Source of the DNA: Phorcus lineatus
Taxonomy: Eukaryota > Mollusca > Gastropoda > Trochida > Trochidae
Direction: 5' to 3'
DNA length: 64,000 nt
NCBI GenBank assembly: GCA_921293015.1
Contig: OV121091.1
Coordinates: 13,421,755-13,485,754 of the forward strand
A program made the translations under genes and the position numbers. Shown here one piece after another: positions 33,801 through 48,800 of the stretch (positions are counted from its first letter, which is position 1; the number at the start of each line of letters is the position of its first letter). The notes under the pieces are model-generated. The model was given only the letters and a program-made list of their open reading frames with translations, was not told where the DNA came from and did not search any database.

Positions 33801-36800
33801 GTATCAGGCTTATTGGGTATTCTGGAAAAAGTTACATCCCAGTATTGGGACTTAAACGTTTGCAAAGGTGTCCCGACGTTGGGACTGTTGTTAGTTAAGG
33901 GTAATGGGGTCAACCGATCCCGGAACTTCTTGTTGAGGTTAAAAATCTAATTTGTAGGAATTTAACAGAATCCACTGTTGGTACTTCAAAGAATAAGTAT
34001 TACGCTTACCGGGTCTTCTAGTGAAAGGGATATCCCTGTCATTGGACTTACACGTTTTCAAAGTAATCCCGATATTTGGACTGTTGTTTGTTGAGGGTAA
34101 ATGAGTCAACCGATGCCACAATTTCTTGTTGAGGTTAAAAATATCCTTTTAGGGTATTATGTTGATTTTAAAGAAATATTTTTTCTAAGAGCTTTTCTGG
34201 AGTTTAAAGCGATAATCAGATAGGTTTAATTTTTTTAGGTTAAATTAATACTCTCTGCAGTCGATTTTCCGAAATAATAAATTTTCTTTCAGGTTTAATT
34301 ACAGAGGTATTTCGATATAGTGATCAGGTAAAATTAACAAGACTTTTCGCTGTAGGAAAGCCCAGTTGGGAACCAAAAAGAATTCAGATTATTTGTGATT
34401 AAAACGATATACACTGAGGTTGAGAGAATATTCCAGTCACTGATTGACATAGTTGAGATAAGGGTTTCAAATTTGTACATGTGGAGGCCGCGTGAGTGTT
34501 AGCGATTGAGAACATGTAATTTCCTATGTTTATATACACTCTTTACCCTTGTAACTTTATGAAATACAATAACGGGCAAAAACTTTATAACCTTAATTCT
34601 GATAAGGGTTTTTAAATTTGCGATATCATCTAACTATGCACCCTGAATGGTGTAATTGCTTATTATGAAGGACAGAGAGGTGAAAGAGGCTTAAATCAAC
34701 AACGACATCGCTTCGCATTGGGGAAAATGTAAGTTAAGATATGTCGGTGTTCTGGGAAGTTACTTTACGCAAATACATCAGCGTAATTAAATCTATAGAG
34801 ATCCTACAATACCCTGATAACCATCAGGCCAAATGACTCGTATGTCTACCATCTACATTGTAGTTAAATGACTCACTTCCCGGATGGAAAGTCAGTTGAG
34901 TTTAAGATATATGTATTTGCTCCATGCTACTTGTATGACATTTTATTGGCTGCATACATGTAACATACACATAAACATAATAAACACTCATCAAGAATAC
35001 GAAATATTTGACCTCGTAGGTATCAGGATTTTGAAGAAGCTCTGCGGATCTGAATACGCGGATGTAGCAGGATCGATATCGTACCGTGGGATGACAGATG
35101 ACGAGACTCCTCGTAGCTACAATGAAAATTCTTTTTATGGACAAGGAGAATGGAGGCAAGAAACTTTATCAAAAATGTCCCTCTGTTCATATAGCAGTAC
35201 AATGGGTTCCTGGTTTGGAAGAGATGAAAATGTGATAGATAAACATAGTGCTAAAACAGACGGGTTGTATACTCCTTAGCAGTTTTGAATTTAAGCATAC
35301 CCTTGTGGTGTGGAGTCCAGCACAATCCAAAGGTATCTTAATCATTATTGTCATTACTTCTACTTGTGCGATGGAAACGAGTCCTTGTAGCGTCACTACA
35401 GCTAAACCTATGGTATATTTGTTGCATAAATATTCTCTCAGTTCGAGAAAAAGTACACCTCTCAAAACTACAGTTCCGTTTTGAAAGGCATTAATGCAGG
35501 GCATGTAAAAGTAAATTTTTTAACTTGCTTACTACATTGTCCACATGATCACGATATGAAAATTATTCATTTACTAAACGGGTATGCTTTCTTTGAAGTT
35601 TTCAGAGAAAAGAAACTAGTCGTGTTCTTGTATTTTATACCGTTCTGGTAATTGCATTAATTAATAATTCACAAACAGTTTTGTATCTTGCATTCATTGG
35701 AAACATAGATTGACAAAACAATTTCACTGTACCGTAAATAAAACTTTTGTATCTAGAGTTTTACAAGCACGCGCGTGACCAATTACAGACGGGTAGTTAC
35801 ACGAGGAGACATTAAAAAGTGTAAGGGGACTAACCACTTCATTTGTAACGAGAGGAATATATCATTTATTTCTATCGAACGTAAACCATACCTTTTCATT
35901 TTCATGAAGAACAAAAACGGGTTATTTTAATATTTGAAATCATAAATAATAAACCATATGCAAAATATGATTTTGATAGCTTTTCGTTTGTCGTACATGT
36001 ACATGCAAATAAAAACTTTCATGAATCATAAGTTCGTATAAATATGCAAAAATTTAATTGGATATCCTAATGTATATGGGATATGTCGATCAGCATTCCT
36101 CGCATTCCCGACTAGTAATGCAGTGTAACGTCTATCAAACTGATATTCACCCTGCTAATGGCTGTAACAATATTCAATAGCGTTATCTTGTCTATCAAGA
36201 TATAGCCTCCATCTGTTTCAATTATTGGCATAATTGGAATTTTTCAGTGTCACCATCCATGACTTCAGTAAGACTGAGTTATAGTGTAACATAACAAGGA
36301 AGGAAATAAAAAAGAGGAAAAATTCATAAATGAAAAATATCATCTTATAACATATTCGGATAAGATGTTATAGATGTGAATAAAAATCTGATTGTAAATA
36401 CTATTTAAATCAAAAAGAATATTTTTGGACAAAAAAATCCCTTTTCAAATAACGAAAACCGTGTTCCCTTTATATCATTCATTATAAGGAGAGTTCTTTT
36501 TTGCTGTATAAGTGTTGTAACGAAAAAGAAAGTAGACAAAATAAATCCGCTGATCATTCTGATATACATCACTCTGAAATGTAAGCCAATTTTACATGAT
36601 ACAAACGTATTTGCTAGATGATAATTATTTTCATTGATCATTAACTATTGAAATAATAATTTGACAAGTTTTTAAGATTCATAATTTGACAGGTTTTTAA
36701 GATTCATAATTTGACAGGTTTTTAAGATTCATAATTTGACAGGTTTTAAGATTCATAATTTGACAGGTTTTTAAGATTCGTATACACGTTGGAAATAATC

Positions 36801-39800
36801 GTTCAGACTTATTCCTTGATATTTTCTCAATTAACCAGCATGAAAACCTACTTTGTTCATGATATGCTAAATAGCTCAAGTACGTTAACAGTGATCACAA
36901 CGCATACTGACGCCAAACCGTCCTCCAGCGCAGCATGCACGCTATAACGACGTTAAATTACGTCAGTTGGTGCAGATGAATAATAAATCGCTTCTCGGGA
37001 AAATTGACATGTCTATGCTAACTTTTTCATTGTTGTTTTATTTATTAAGAAAGGGCGTGTATTTCAAAATATTAAAAAAGTACGAATATATTTAAATACT
37101 AGGGCCATTTTAAAATAAATTCAAAGGTGACATGGGACCGGTGACAACCGTCTACAGATGTCTTTATATCGGACAAAGGACTACTATTCTCCCTCAAGAA
37201 TGCTCAAATCCAATTTCTGCATAGCTACTGATATGGGGAGTTTCTATTTATAACCTGGCGTTAGGTCACAAACCCCCTTCACACCCCTTTGTCATGAGAC
37301 TAAGTAAGGCCGTCCTCGCTACTTTGTTATCGAAGGAATTTGGGTTATTTTCATAAGGCAAGACCAAACTGCACGTACTTGAATAGGCTGTAAGTGTCAA
37401 AGTACATGTACAGATAACAATAAATTTATATGGTTGGTGTTTTCGTGAAATAATTTTATATGTATTGAAGTTTTAAGTGATTTGCAAGCTAGATAGGATA
37501 ACAAGCAAAACATTTCGTGATATTTAACAAAGAAAAACGGATTTTCTGTATTTGCAAAACTTGTTTATATCCTGTTATAATATTCGACAGGTAACAAGAC
37601 GTGGAGTACAATATAAGCTTAAATCCCATGAATCGAAATAAGTTATAACTGTGAGCACTTCGATGTGTTATGTGTTTAAAGGTTCTAAACTTGAACGTTT
37701 GTATACAGAAAACGTTTTCAAGCTTTAAAACAAATGCATTCTTGTTCGTGACATCGTGACACCGAAATAGAATTGAAATTAAACTTATACAGTGAAGAAT
37801 TGTTTCAACTCTCCCCAGCAACTCAAATTCCGATGATTAAGCAAAATTTTTCACTGACGTAGTCACAAACGACAGCCTTTTATTTAGCAAGAGGAAATGA
37901 ATGCAAGCTTTTTTTTATTTGACAGAGTCAGGGCTGCTCTTTATGTCAAGCGCCTTTGCCAGCAAACGAGAAGTTAAACGTAGCCCAAGTTGTCAGGGTA
38001 ATCGGCAGTTTTCATTTGGGTGTCGGCCAAAACCTTGCAAAGCCTGTTTACGTCACAGTTGAGCCTCAATGTACAAAGGGATTGGATCTCATATCTAAAG
38101 AGGTGCAATTGACATTGAAATGAACATTTATTTTATACGAAAAACATCTCTGAAAAACATATCATATCCTTTTAATTCCTCCTGCATGAATGTATCGGAT
38201 TGAAGCACCTCAATTAAGAATCGCAATACCCGTAGAATATATTGGTAACGCAACAGTAAACAAGTTGATACGTCTTTGTAAATCACCATTGTACAACATT
38301 AAAGAGTCATGATATCATACTAAAATGTCATTATTGTTTAAATCATTATAGGTTAAGCAATTCGATCAAGCACATTTATTCCTGAGATGCATTTTGGCAT
38401 AATCGGCTAGTATACAATAGTCGTTTTTGTAAAAAAAAATCAGTAAACCATATTTGATAGTGATTGTTAAGCATCAGTTTAACATGTTTAATCGTTTATT
38501 TAGCACTAGCAAACAGTATACAATGTTTAATAAACATATGTAAACCATATTGCTTTGTAAAGTATTAGTAAACCATCAGTAAACCGTCTTTGATCGTCTT
38601 TTAACATGTTTAATCGTTTATTTAGCATCAGTAAACAGTATACAATGTTCATTAACATGTAAACCATGTTTGCTATTCTTTGTAAGGCATCAGTAAACCA
38701 TCAGTAAACCGTCTTTTAACGTCTTTGTTAAGCATCAGTGAATCATCTTTAATTTTGTTAAAGCAAAGTAAAATATTTTCTATAGTTGTTATAAAGCACA
38801 GGTATACCATGTTTGAAGGCTCTGCGAAGAACCAGTAAACCATGTTTTTTGGTCGTTGTAAAGCACAAGTTAACCATATTTCATAATCTTTGAAAGCATC
38901 AGTAAACCATCCTTGGTAATCTTTGTTAGGCATCAGTATAGCTTTTTTAATTCTATATTAAGCAACAATTTTAATTGCGTTTGTAAATCTTATTTCATAG
39001 GCATCCGTCTAGATATTAGTAAGTATTATCATACGATGTTCAAGGTGCTTTGTTAAGCAACGGTTTACACTGTTTAATCATCCTGGTTTAACTATGCAAA
39101 TGAGTAAACTATGGATAATCTCCCTCGGGAAATTATCAGTAGATCGTGTTTAAGAATCCTATTACGTATCATTAAACAATGTCCAAAACCTTTGTTCAAA
39201 CCAATATCCCCTTAACCACCATCTCAATCAAGCAGCAGATATCAGATTTAAGCATACTCAAACACCTGCATATTGCCAAGCTATTATGCAATATCTGATA
39301 CATTCAAGCACGTCTAGATAAAATGAAAATGAAATAAAACGAAGCTCATGCTTACTCCTTCTTCAGGTAGGATTTTAACTCCTAATTAGCCAATTAGCGT
39401 TATCGTTATCGATATTTTCGTTAAAAATCTTACTCATATTAAGACAATTTGGTCCCGTTCTTAAACGAGTATTTAACTGTACAGCTGAACGCCACAAGTC
39501 CAATGAAAGCGAAGTCTGTAACCGAAGTAGTTAAGTAGTCTGCCTTGATTCAATGATTGTACGTTTCCGTGCAGAGGAAGTTCCAGACGAGTAGTAGACA
39601 GATTGTCGAGTCCCGTCTATGTATAGATGACTTACATGATGACATGCAAGGAAAGGGAAATTGTTCTTAGGGACAACGTATCATGTGTCCCCATCAATAC
39701 GTATTATTGTTGCGAAACGGGAAGACAAGCTCTTTGAAGTGAAGGAGAGTTGTAGAACAAAGAGAGAAAAAGTCGAAATGAGACTTTCGAAGAAAGAGAA

Positions 39801-42800
39801 AATCACTTGAGTGCGAAAAAGTGTTTAGAATATAAAAAAGTAAGTCCCTTATTGCTTGTTCATTCATTGTTTGTAAATGTTTCGGTGACTGTCATATCGT
39901 GTGTTGACAGATTGGGACGATTTGATATTAGATTGTCATGATAACAAGAACTTACAAAGAAATGAATTCGTTAATCAACTTGATATAATGTGTCTTCATC
40001 AACATAATATATTGTATGAGAATTTTTAAAAGGAAAGAAAGCCTTCGAACCACTCATGTGGCACAGAGAATAGAAGGATAGGTCCTCGTTAGAATTATCT
40101 TGAATGGAGAAACAGTTATCTGATAAAGAAAGATCATCGATAAAGAAAGATCATCGATAAAGAAAGTTCATTGGAAGAGAACAAATTCCTGAAAGTTTGT
40201 CGATGAAAAAATAATTAAACTTCAGCTTAATGTAAATAAGCTTGATGCAATCAGTATTATGAGCAATTCTGTCTGCAATCAAGTTATAACATATATTATG
40301 ATAAAATACACAAAATTAAAGAAATGATATTCATGTCGATGTATAAACGATCCTACATAAATAATCTGATCAACATTTAAAGTTACTAATGTCAGTTGAT
40401 GAGTTACTGATTAGCGCGGCTTGGGCAATGTTGCAGCCATATGCGTAGTTTAAGTTTCTACATGTTATTAATAATAAACACTAGATCCACATGATATCAA
40501 TACATGAATACACTAAATGTAATCATGCAATGTGAACACGCAAGCACTCTAAAACTTCTCATAAATGTCACTGTATCTAACAACATGTGAACGCTAAGAT
40601 AACGATAACACCAGATTCAATTCATAGTTTGTCTGCAGTCGAGTTACAGACGCAAAAATATTTCAAATAAGTAATGTATTCGTCATATTTCAATCCTAAG
40701 TACAGTTTCCGCTTGTCTTTCAAATCGTGTCCAGAAAGGTACGAAAATATCCAACACACACCACAGGTCTAACAAGTTGTTCTATTTATGTCTTGCTTGA
40801 AGTGCCTTTGTTTATTCGGAAGGTCTTTCATGAAAGCACGCTGATATGTATAAATACATCTCATTTACCAAAGGTTAACACCAATTCTTGGGCAAACCTT
40901 TAAGTTTGCATTAATGCAATAGAGGGCGTTTTGAAAAAATACCTAAAATTGAATAATACAGAGAAATGAAGATTTATATGCTTGTGGGGATACGAAACAT
41001 AGGAAAAATAGACGGCCTGAGTGAGTGAGTGAGAGAGTTGTTGTTTAACGCCGCTTGGGCAATATTACAGCCATTAGCGGCGTGTTGACGGCCTGAATAA
41101 ACATCATCCTCATAATAAGAATCATTATAAATAAATCATTTTAATACCTAGGTTACTTAATCTAACACTCTTTGTCAGGAATACATACGGCTTTTTAAAT
41201 CCATAGGAAGGAGATTGACAAAAATATTTAAAAGGAGCCTTAGTGAATGACAAACGCCTGCATAGGTTCTAGACTTGGGTTTCAGATAAATGATATGGTA
41301 ATTATAAATTCAACAAATTTCCAGACTGTGTGCCTTTAAACATAGGTACAACGACAGTCCAATTCAAAGAGCAATTTCGACTTTTTCTTATGAAGATGTT
41401 AATCAATATATGTCTTCATCCCTGAAGATTTGTGAAATAACAGAAAGCTACTCGTATTTGGTTTGATTTGGCAAATACTGCGTGACTGTTCGTACATTAT
41501 CAACTCGTTATTGAAAACATATGGTGAATATTTACACGGGACCCGTAATATTTGTTAATTCAGAAAAACGATTTTTCTGAGTTCCAAATCGCACAAATAG
41601 CTCTAAATGTCATAAAAACAATTTATGTTTATACAGTTGAAAACAGGTGGTTTCACAAGGGGTGTAACTCGCAAGTGCTCGCAGCGTTAAATGCCTACGT
41701 GGTGTTGTAGAGATTAAAGCAAGACTATAGCATTACAATAGCCCTGGATATAAGGCAACGCCCTGTTTGATTAAAACGTTTGATGTACTTTGAATATGCA
41801 CTTAGATCGATCTGCATGTCAATATGCTCACACAACAGCTGCAGAGCTTCCTATATGCCTCATAAAAATGTACTGATGAAAAATAGGTTTCAATGCATAA
41901 CGCTTGTATAACAATAAAATGATCGTGAAAACGTACATTGAGTTTTTAGTTGCAATATTTAGATATGCTGGCGTTGTTAATTACTCAAATATGGCTTCTT
42001 AACACTGGAAAATATGTCGAAGCCCTGCCTCTTTAAAGTGTTGTATCAGTGATGAACGCTTGAATTTGTTAATAGAAAAAGTAAAATGCCGTGAGTTGCA
42101 TAAATGCTCATCGATCTTAAATACGTGAATACTCTATAATGCATAAATTAAGCATATGCTGTCTACAAGGCTTTGAATAGCTTTCGGATACATCAATTCA
42201 TAACCCATTTCATGTAAATGAAGGTTAATTTAGACATCCTAATTTTACAAATAAACATCGACGTTGTTGTAAACATGAAAGTCTAATGTGTATCATAGAA
42301 AACATTTCACATTGAGTAAATATGAGATTCAGTTACATTAAGATTTTACATTAAAAAAGTAAATAAAGACTTATAAAAACTGAACCTCTCAAAAGTGGTT
42401 CTTTTATCACAGCTGATGTCTGCCTCTCGGCGAAACCAATTTTTGCTCTAGATAATTGGATATCAAAATCCTGAAGGCTGTACAACGTCTGCTGCTTCAA
42501 GCCTCATGACTTGATCAACGTTCAAAGGGGCCTGGTGACAAGTTAACGGACCTAACTGTTATCGACGCTACAGTATATGCATCTGGTCATAAAGATATAT
42601 ATTGCGTTTATACGAGGAATATTGAAATTCTTTTAACATTCTTAAAAAAGTGAAAATCATTAAATAAGAAATCTCGGTTAATTCACAGAAATGACCTAAA
42701 TATCTCATGCTCAATCAGTAATCTGCACGTTCAAGAAAGTAAATAATATTATTCAATAATTATATGTCTGGGTATTTCTTATTATGAGTCATTTAACTGA

Positions 42801-45800
42801 TTAACAATGAGAACATTAGATAATAATATATTTATGGATTCTAATGTTTAACCATTACATCTTGATGTAAGATTCTCTTGTTAGTTTGCGAACGAATTAC
42901 TAATGTCTGTAAGAAACGGCATATCTATTCTTGCACCACTATCTTTATGGCAAAAACATTCGATAATATCGAACAGTTTTTCAATATCCTGACATATACA
43001 AGTGTTTACTTATTAATGCTTCACATACATATTTAGTTTATGTCCGATAAAGTAACATATAAAACATATTATCTTTCTAAATACTCAATTTGTAGAAGAA
43101 TTTGCAATGAAGAACTAAGAACTGAAAAAATAACTATAGATATATCTCTTTGAAGTCAGTGAAGCTTTGCGAAAATGGTCTGCAGTGCCACAATATTATT
43201 ATCTCAGTTTCTCGTTTTCCTGTCAGTAAATAATTGATAAATATCAGGTAAATCCGTCATTTTTACATATTCTTAAACTGATAAATCAAACATGCCTTTT
43301 AAACGTTTTTAATAACAACCTTTCCATTTGTATGTTCAAAAGGGATTGATAGAGAAACAAAGCAAATCATTGCCATAAAAACTCAAGACCAAACATCTAT
43401 CTTCTCCAGTTCAGTAACGTTTACCAAAAAAAAAGGCTACGAAAAACATACAAAAACACATTTTTGAAATCTGATAAGACTTAAACTTCAAAATCAAAAT
43501 ATTTCTCCTTATCCAGCTATGAAAAGCTTTGATAAAAAGCAATGCAAATATCAGATGTCATAAAAGAGGAAAATCTGCTGTAAAATGTCACCGGTTTCAT
43601 GTTTGCATTAAAAGGAAATAAGGAACAAAGAAAGAATTCTAATGCAGTTGTCTGGATGTGACGTCGAACAATGAACGTGGTGGTTCGTGCAGGCAACCTG
43701 TATCTCATTATATGCACAGAAACAGCGAGACACAATCAGTTGAGCTTTGAATACATACTGAGCATTAGGCTGTAGACTAGTTCTGACTGTACTCTTTGTG
43801 TTCGGGGTAATTAATGCATTCTGGAGAGGGTGGGGGATTCGTGTTAAGCCCCTGGGACTGGGCTAACCTTTTTATTCCTGGGTGACGTCTTGTGGTTCAA
43901 GTCAGTAACTTACCTGAAGGCGACTACCGCAAAAGTTTTGATATATTTGTTAAACTATTATATTTTGACACAATGATCCTTTTCAAAAACACATATTTTG
44001 GAATTATCATGATCGTATAGTCATTCAATTTGGCAACAGGATTATGTGCAAAAAATGTGAAATTCAAAACATTAACTTGCGTAAATGATGGTTTATTCTA
44101 AATTTAATTTTGATCTAATTTTTTAACTATCATGTCAAAGTTTCTCTTTTTTTAAAGAATTTAGAATTTCGGGAAATTTTAAAACATTTAAATTTTTTGG
44201 AGTAATATTTTATGAAAACTTTATTTTTACCCTTTTGAAATTCACTTACATGCTGACTTTGGTTTTTCAGTAGCAAAAAGTATTTCGGAGGGTATATTCT
44301 GACAAAGCATGTGCAGCTTGGATATTTAGGTAGTATAGTAATACATCTATAGATGTCTGAACATGTACTTCAGCAAAAGACTACAAATTTCCTTTATAAC
44401 ATTACCACACTCGATAATCAATACATATCATCGTCAACGATCCATTTCGTGTCTCAAGTACTTGCATAAGAACTTCAGTCTCTGCATCGCAACAACAGAA
44501 CACAGTTGTTTTCTCCTCAGCGCATCGTTGAAGTTGAAAAGAAACCTTTATACTAAAGCGAATATGGAGAATTAGGTAGGCTTCATGATAGCTATGGGAG
44601 CTGTCATACCTTCATTAAGTCGCCTGTAATCGATACCTTATCCCAAACAACTTCAGACACGGATATTCAACAAGGTCCAGAGTCAATATCTTTACAGTCT
44701 CACGCAGACGAAGAAGTTAATGACTTTCTGTAACTAAGATGGCAACATCAAAGGGGACCAGAGGTTATTTGTTGTCATGTACACATAGACTTGGAATTGA
44801 ATATGACAAAGCAGACTTGTCTATTCTTCAGGTTTGTCCTGGGTCCTCCACAATCTTTAATCATCCCAGGACAAAGGCAATAATGAATATGTAATAAGAG
44901 ATCTTTGAAATATATCGTACAGAACGTTTGCATGCTTTATGGCACAAATTTGAGAATGAGAGTAGGAGCACTGTCAGAGAATAATCACTAATTTATTGGG
45001 ATACATTGAGAAGATAAAGGCGAGGTGTTAGATAATGTTGTTGGATTAATGGCATGAATGTATAATCTTCTATCAAACTGATAAAATGCTGATCAATGAT
45101 GTAATCTTTAAAGCAAACGGTGTATGCATGTTTAAACAAAACAGAAGAGACTTTGGTATAAAAAGCCTACAACGTCAGTTTAAAACATGAAACATTGCGC
45201 ATCCTGGAAACGGAACTAATAAAGTAGAACCCTCAGCACTCTTCTATCATATTGCTACATTCAACAGATGCTAAAGCTAATTTTACAGATAAACTTAAAT
45301 GTTTCTGAGTGCATATACATGTTTGACGTCTACATGTATTGATCAAATTGAAGGCCTTTGAAATTAAGGAAATAAAACCATACATCATACAGATTTATGA
45401 TTAGATTATCTGAGAAAATAGGTTCTTAATGGCACATGTGAAAAGAGACAATGAACGTTTCAAAATAATTTTCCTAATGTACCGACTTCCCAAATGGCTT
45501 CTTAATTCATAAATCCCTAAGAAATTTCTTCAGGATAGATAGAGGATACTATAAGCTAATCCTAAACCTTCAATTTTCTCGACACCAGTGCTTATATATT
45601 AGTACTTCCCGAGCGATATCAAGGAATAAACAAAATCTACATCAAACCATAAGAATGCGCCATAAGAGGCGAAATGTGGATGTTAAACTTTATGAAACAT
45701 AGTATTTTCTCCAAAGATATCGTATGAAAAATATGAATCCCTATATGATTGCCCTTGTGGGTATTACATTAGGAGTCTTCAAAATACAAACACAATTCAG

Positions 45801-48800
45801 GATAAACTTCAGACCAACACCAAGTCTACAGTAACCATCATGACCTTTAATTAGATCCGTGTAACTACATTGGCTGAGAAGGGCTTGTGACAAAACTAAA
45901 ATATCACGCATACAGACACTGTGGGAAAGTTGCGCCTTTACAGAAGTAGAACATGAACGATGAACAAGTTAAACGACAGAGGGCAGTTGACATGGAATCC
46001 ACATCCGACAGTACAAGTGTTGACGTTAAACAAACTTGAACAGAACATTTTACACACTGACATTAGGATGGCCCAAATGACCTTTTAGAGACCGATGTCA
46101 GTCAATTTATGACAACTCCCCTTCAACCCTTGTTGGTAGTACTGACAGTTTTTGTTCGTTAATTTTAGCTCGGCTCTCATATTTACTGCTAAACATTGAC
46201 CAGTGCGATGTCCAGCTGATCGTTAGGAGTGAAGTTCAGCAATACAATAATGTTTCGCTTCGGATGGGTAACCCAAGTTATGAATGTATTACTTCAAAAC
46301 TTTTCATGAACAGAGGATACAAAACGAAGCTCCTTTTCATAATATCTTACTAACGAGTTAAGGACATTGGAAAAAAGAAAGAAAACGAGTTATGCTCCAA
46401 ATCATCACGAATTTTTAAACGAATTGTTATATGGAAGAACTTAGGTAGTCTCTTTATGACTCGCTAACATTATTCAAACAAAATCAACAAAAGTGTGCCA
46501 AGGCTATAATTTGTGACATATATTGGTACATGTGACGTCATATTTGCACTTGTAATACACTAGTTTAACATCGCCGTATTGATATGACTCACTGACTCAT
46601 CTTACACTGAGGATTAAGAAGGACAATAACCGCAAGTTCTATACGTCTGAATAAGGAAATGACAAACCCAATAAAGAAAAAGCAGTTACATAACATGAAA
46701 TATTGACCAAGTCAATAAACCCAAATCTGATTTGTGACGTACTGTAAACATTAAGCCCTTGAAGAAAGAGGGTAAGGTTGATTTCTTAATTTTTTTAAAT
46801 AAATTTCATGATACCCTTATTAATGAGTGCACTTGGGTTTATAATATAATTGTGTTCTGACACTATCTCTCTCTACCACAATTAATAGGGATCCACGAAA
46901 GTGTTTGTGTTTTCTAGCCTGTAATACCTTCAAGGATCATTGTCCTTTCCTTATTCTCATCACGAGTGTGTTACAGGGAGATTACATGGGCTGAAGGCAT
47001 GGAATTTAAATCTTCTCGGCAAATTGCTTGTAATTCAAAAGCATCAACGAAACGTCAGTGTAAAGCATTACAACAAAGGGACCCATGCGCCAGACTTATC
47101 GGGTTTAAAACCATATCCATTACAATGGCCCTGTTATCCATTAAAGGTTTACACTACGGAATGCGATTTCAATTATCTTCCAATATTGCATGACTTGTTT
47201 ATCGTCAGAAGCTACTTATTCTCTTTACAACTGTATTAGTCATCAGCCAAACCTTCCAACCAACAAAATGAGTCGAGGACAAGAAACCTATTCCTATAAA
47301 GTGAAAGCATTCTCTTTCGCTTATAGAGAATGTAGCCCAAAGGTCCTGTGGTACTAATGAATCCGCGTGAAGCCAATAAGAGAAACAGAATTCAATGAAG
47401 GAGTAGGTCTCCTTATTAGAGGGTCAAGAGTGCATGTCTGATAATAGCCCTACCAATGTTTCATTGCGCAGAAGAACCTCGTAAGGTAGGCTTAGTTTCA
47501 TATCTTAATTGTTTGGAAAGGTTTCCTTAGGACAAACTCTGTTAGCCCCTGGGGATACAATAAACGGAACACCATAACATATTACATTGCATTTCAATTA
47601 CCATAGTTCTAATTCAGCATAAAACGAATCTATCTCATAGTTAGAGAAATTACTTGTGAACGGGGAATCAAATGTGGATTCACTTTCACAAAGCAATCTT
47701 AGCGTACGGTTTGCTTCGTCTTAAGCAGTCGTTGTGAACATCTTGATCTTTAAACATTCGCATGGAGCTTTCGAATAAAGGACATAGTTTGCCAAAGTGA
47801 TAACAATTTGTTTTTAATGCGAGCAGATCATTTAAGATAGGAAGCATATTGCTTGTCCTAAAAGGAAAGCTATCTGTTAATAATGTGTTCGCCCCCTATT
47901 TTCTCTCAGGGACGTTTTATAAAACCCACTTCGCCTACGGCGATTCATTTGTATCATGCAGGCTCTTCACAAGGAGCTTTGCGACGGAGGTTCCAGAACC
48001 CATATTCAAATCCCATCAATGCAAAGGGTGGTGAAAGTTTCATGTCAAAACACTGAGTTGGGAACCTTTTGTCTGCTTTATCTATCTGTCTGCAATTTCA
48101 GGGCCCATTTGCTAAGAGACTGTAGTGCTAAGACTAATCTTAGCCCAAAGATGTTACTTTGAGTTACGATCTGAAAGATCTCTGTCCATGTCGGCAGAGA
48201 TCTTCAAGAGGCTTTGGCAGTTCCTGACAATGCTCTTGGAGTTCATTGGAACTGTTGCCTTGGGCTTGGGTTGATTTAACTGGTATTTTAATCATCAAGT
48301 GTAGGCCTGATGGCAAGAATAATAACACGGCAATCTGATAAGGTCCAAAACTTCCTTCCGGCAAAATGAACTGTGTATAAACTGAGCTTGCTTAGAAATC
48401 CAATTACTTTTTGTGGTAGTGACTCGAGGTTTCTACAACTGATCATGAGAATTGAAAATACATTTTTACAATTTGTTTCTCCAGTGAAATTTTTGATAAC
48501 ATACTGGCAATTTCTCTTCACAGCCATTGTCCTTTATCAGAAATAGTTGATGATGGCACAAACACCTTCTGTTTATATGATAAATAATCTGATGAATGCT
48601 TACCTACATTTGGAATGCCGACTTAATCACACTATAATATTAAATAACATATAAAAGGTATAATAATATACCTCTACCTTACCTTTCATGAACATCAATG
48701 CAACTGCAAAGATAGCCGTATTTGAAAATTAGGTACCTCATCATCAAATATTGAAAAGAAGGGTTAGAAAAATAGGTTGATAAGAATCAATCAATAAACT

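Noticed and set aside
36656-36779. CRISPR-like array of regular repeats
   Set aside because: Units are contiguous 25-bp tandem repeats without spacers, in a eukaryotic genome.
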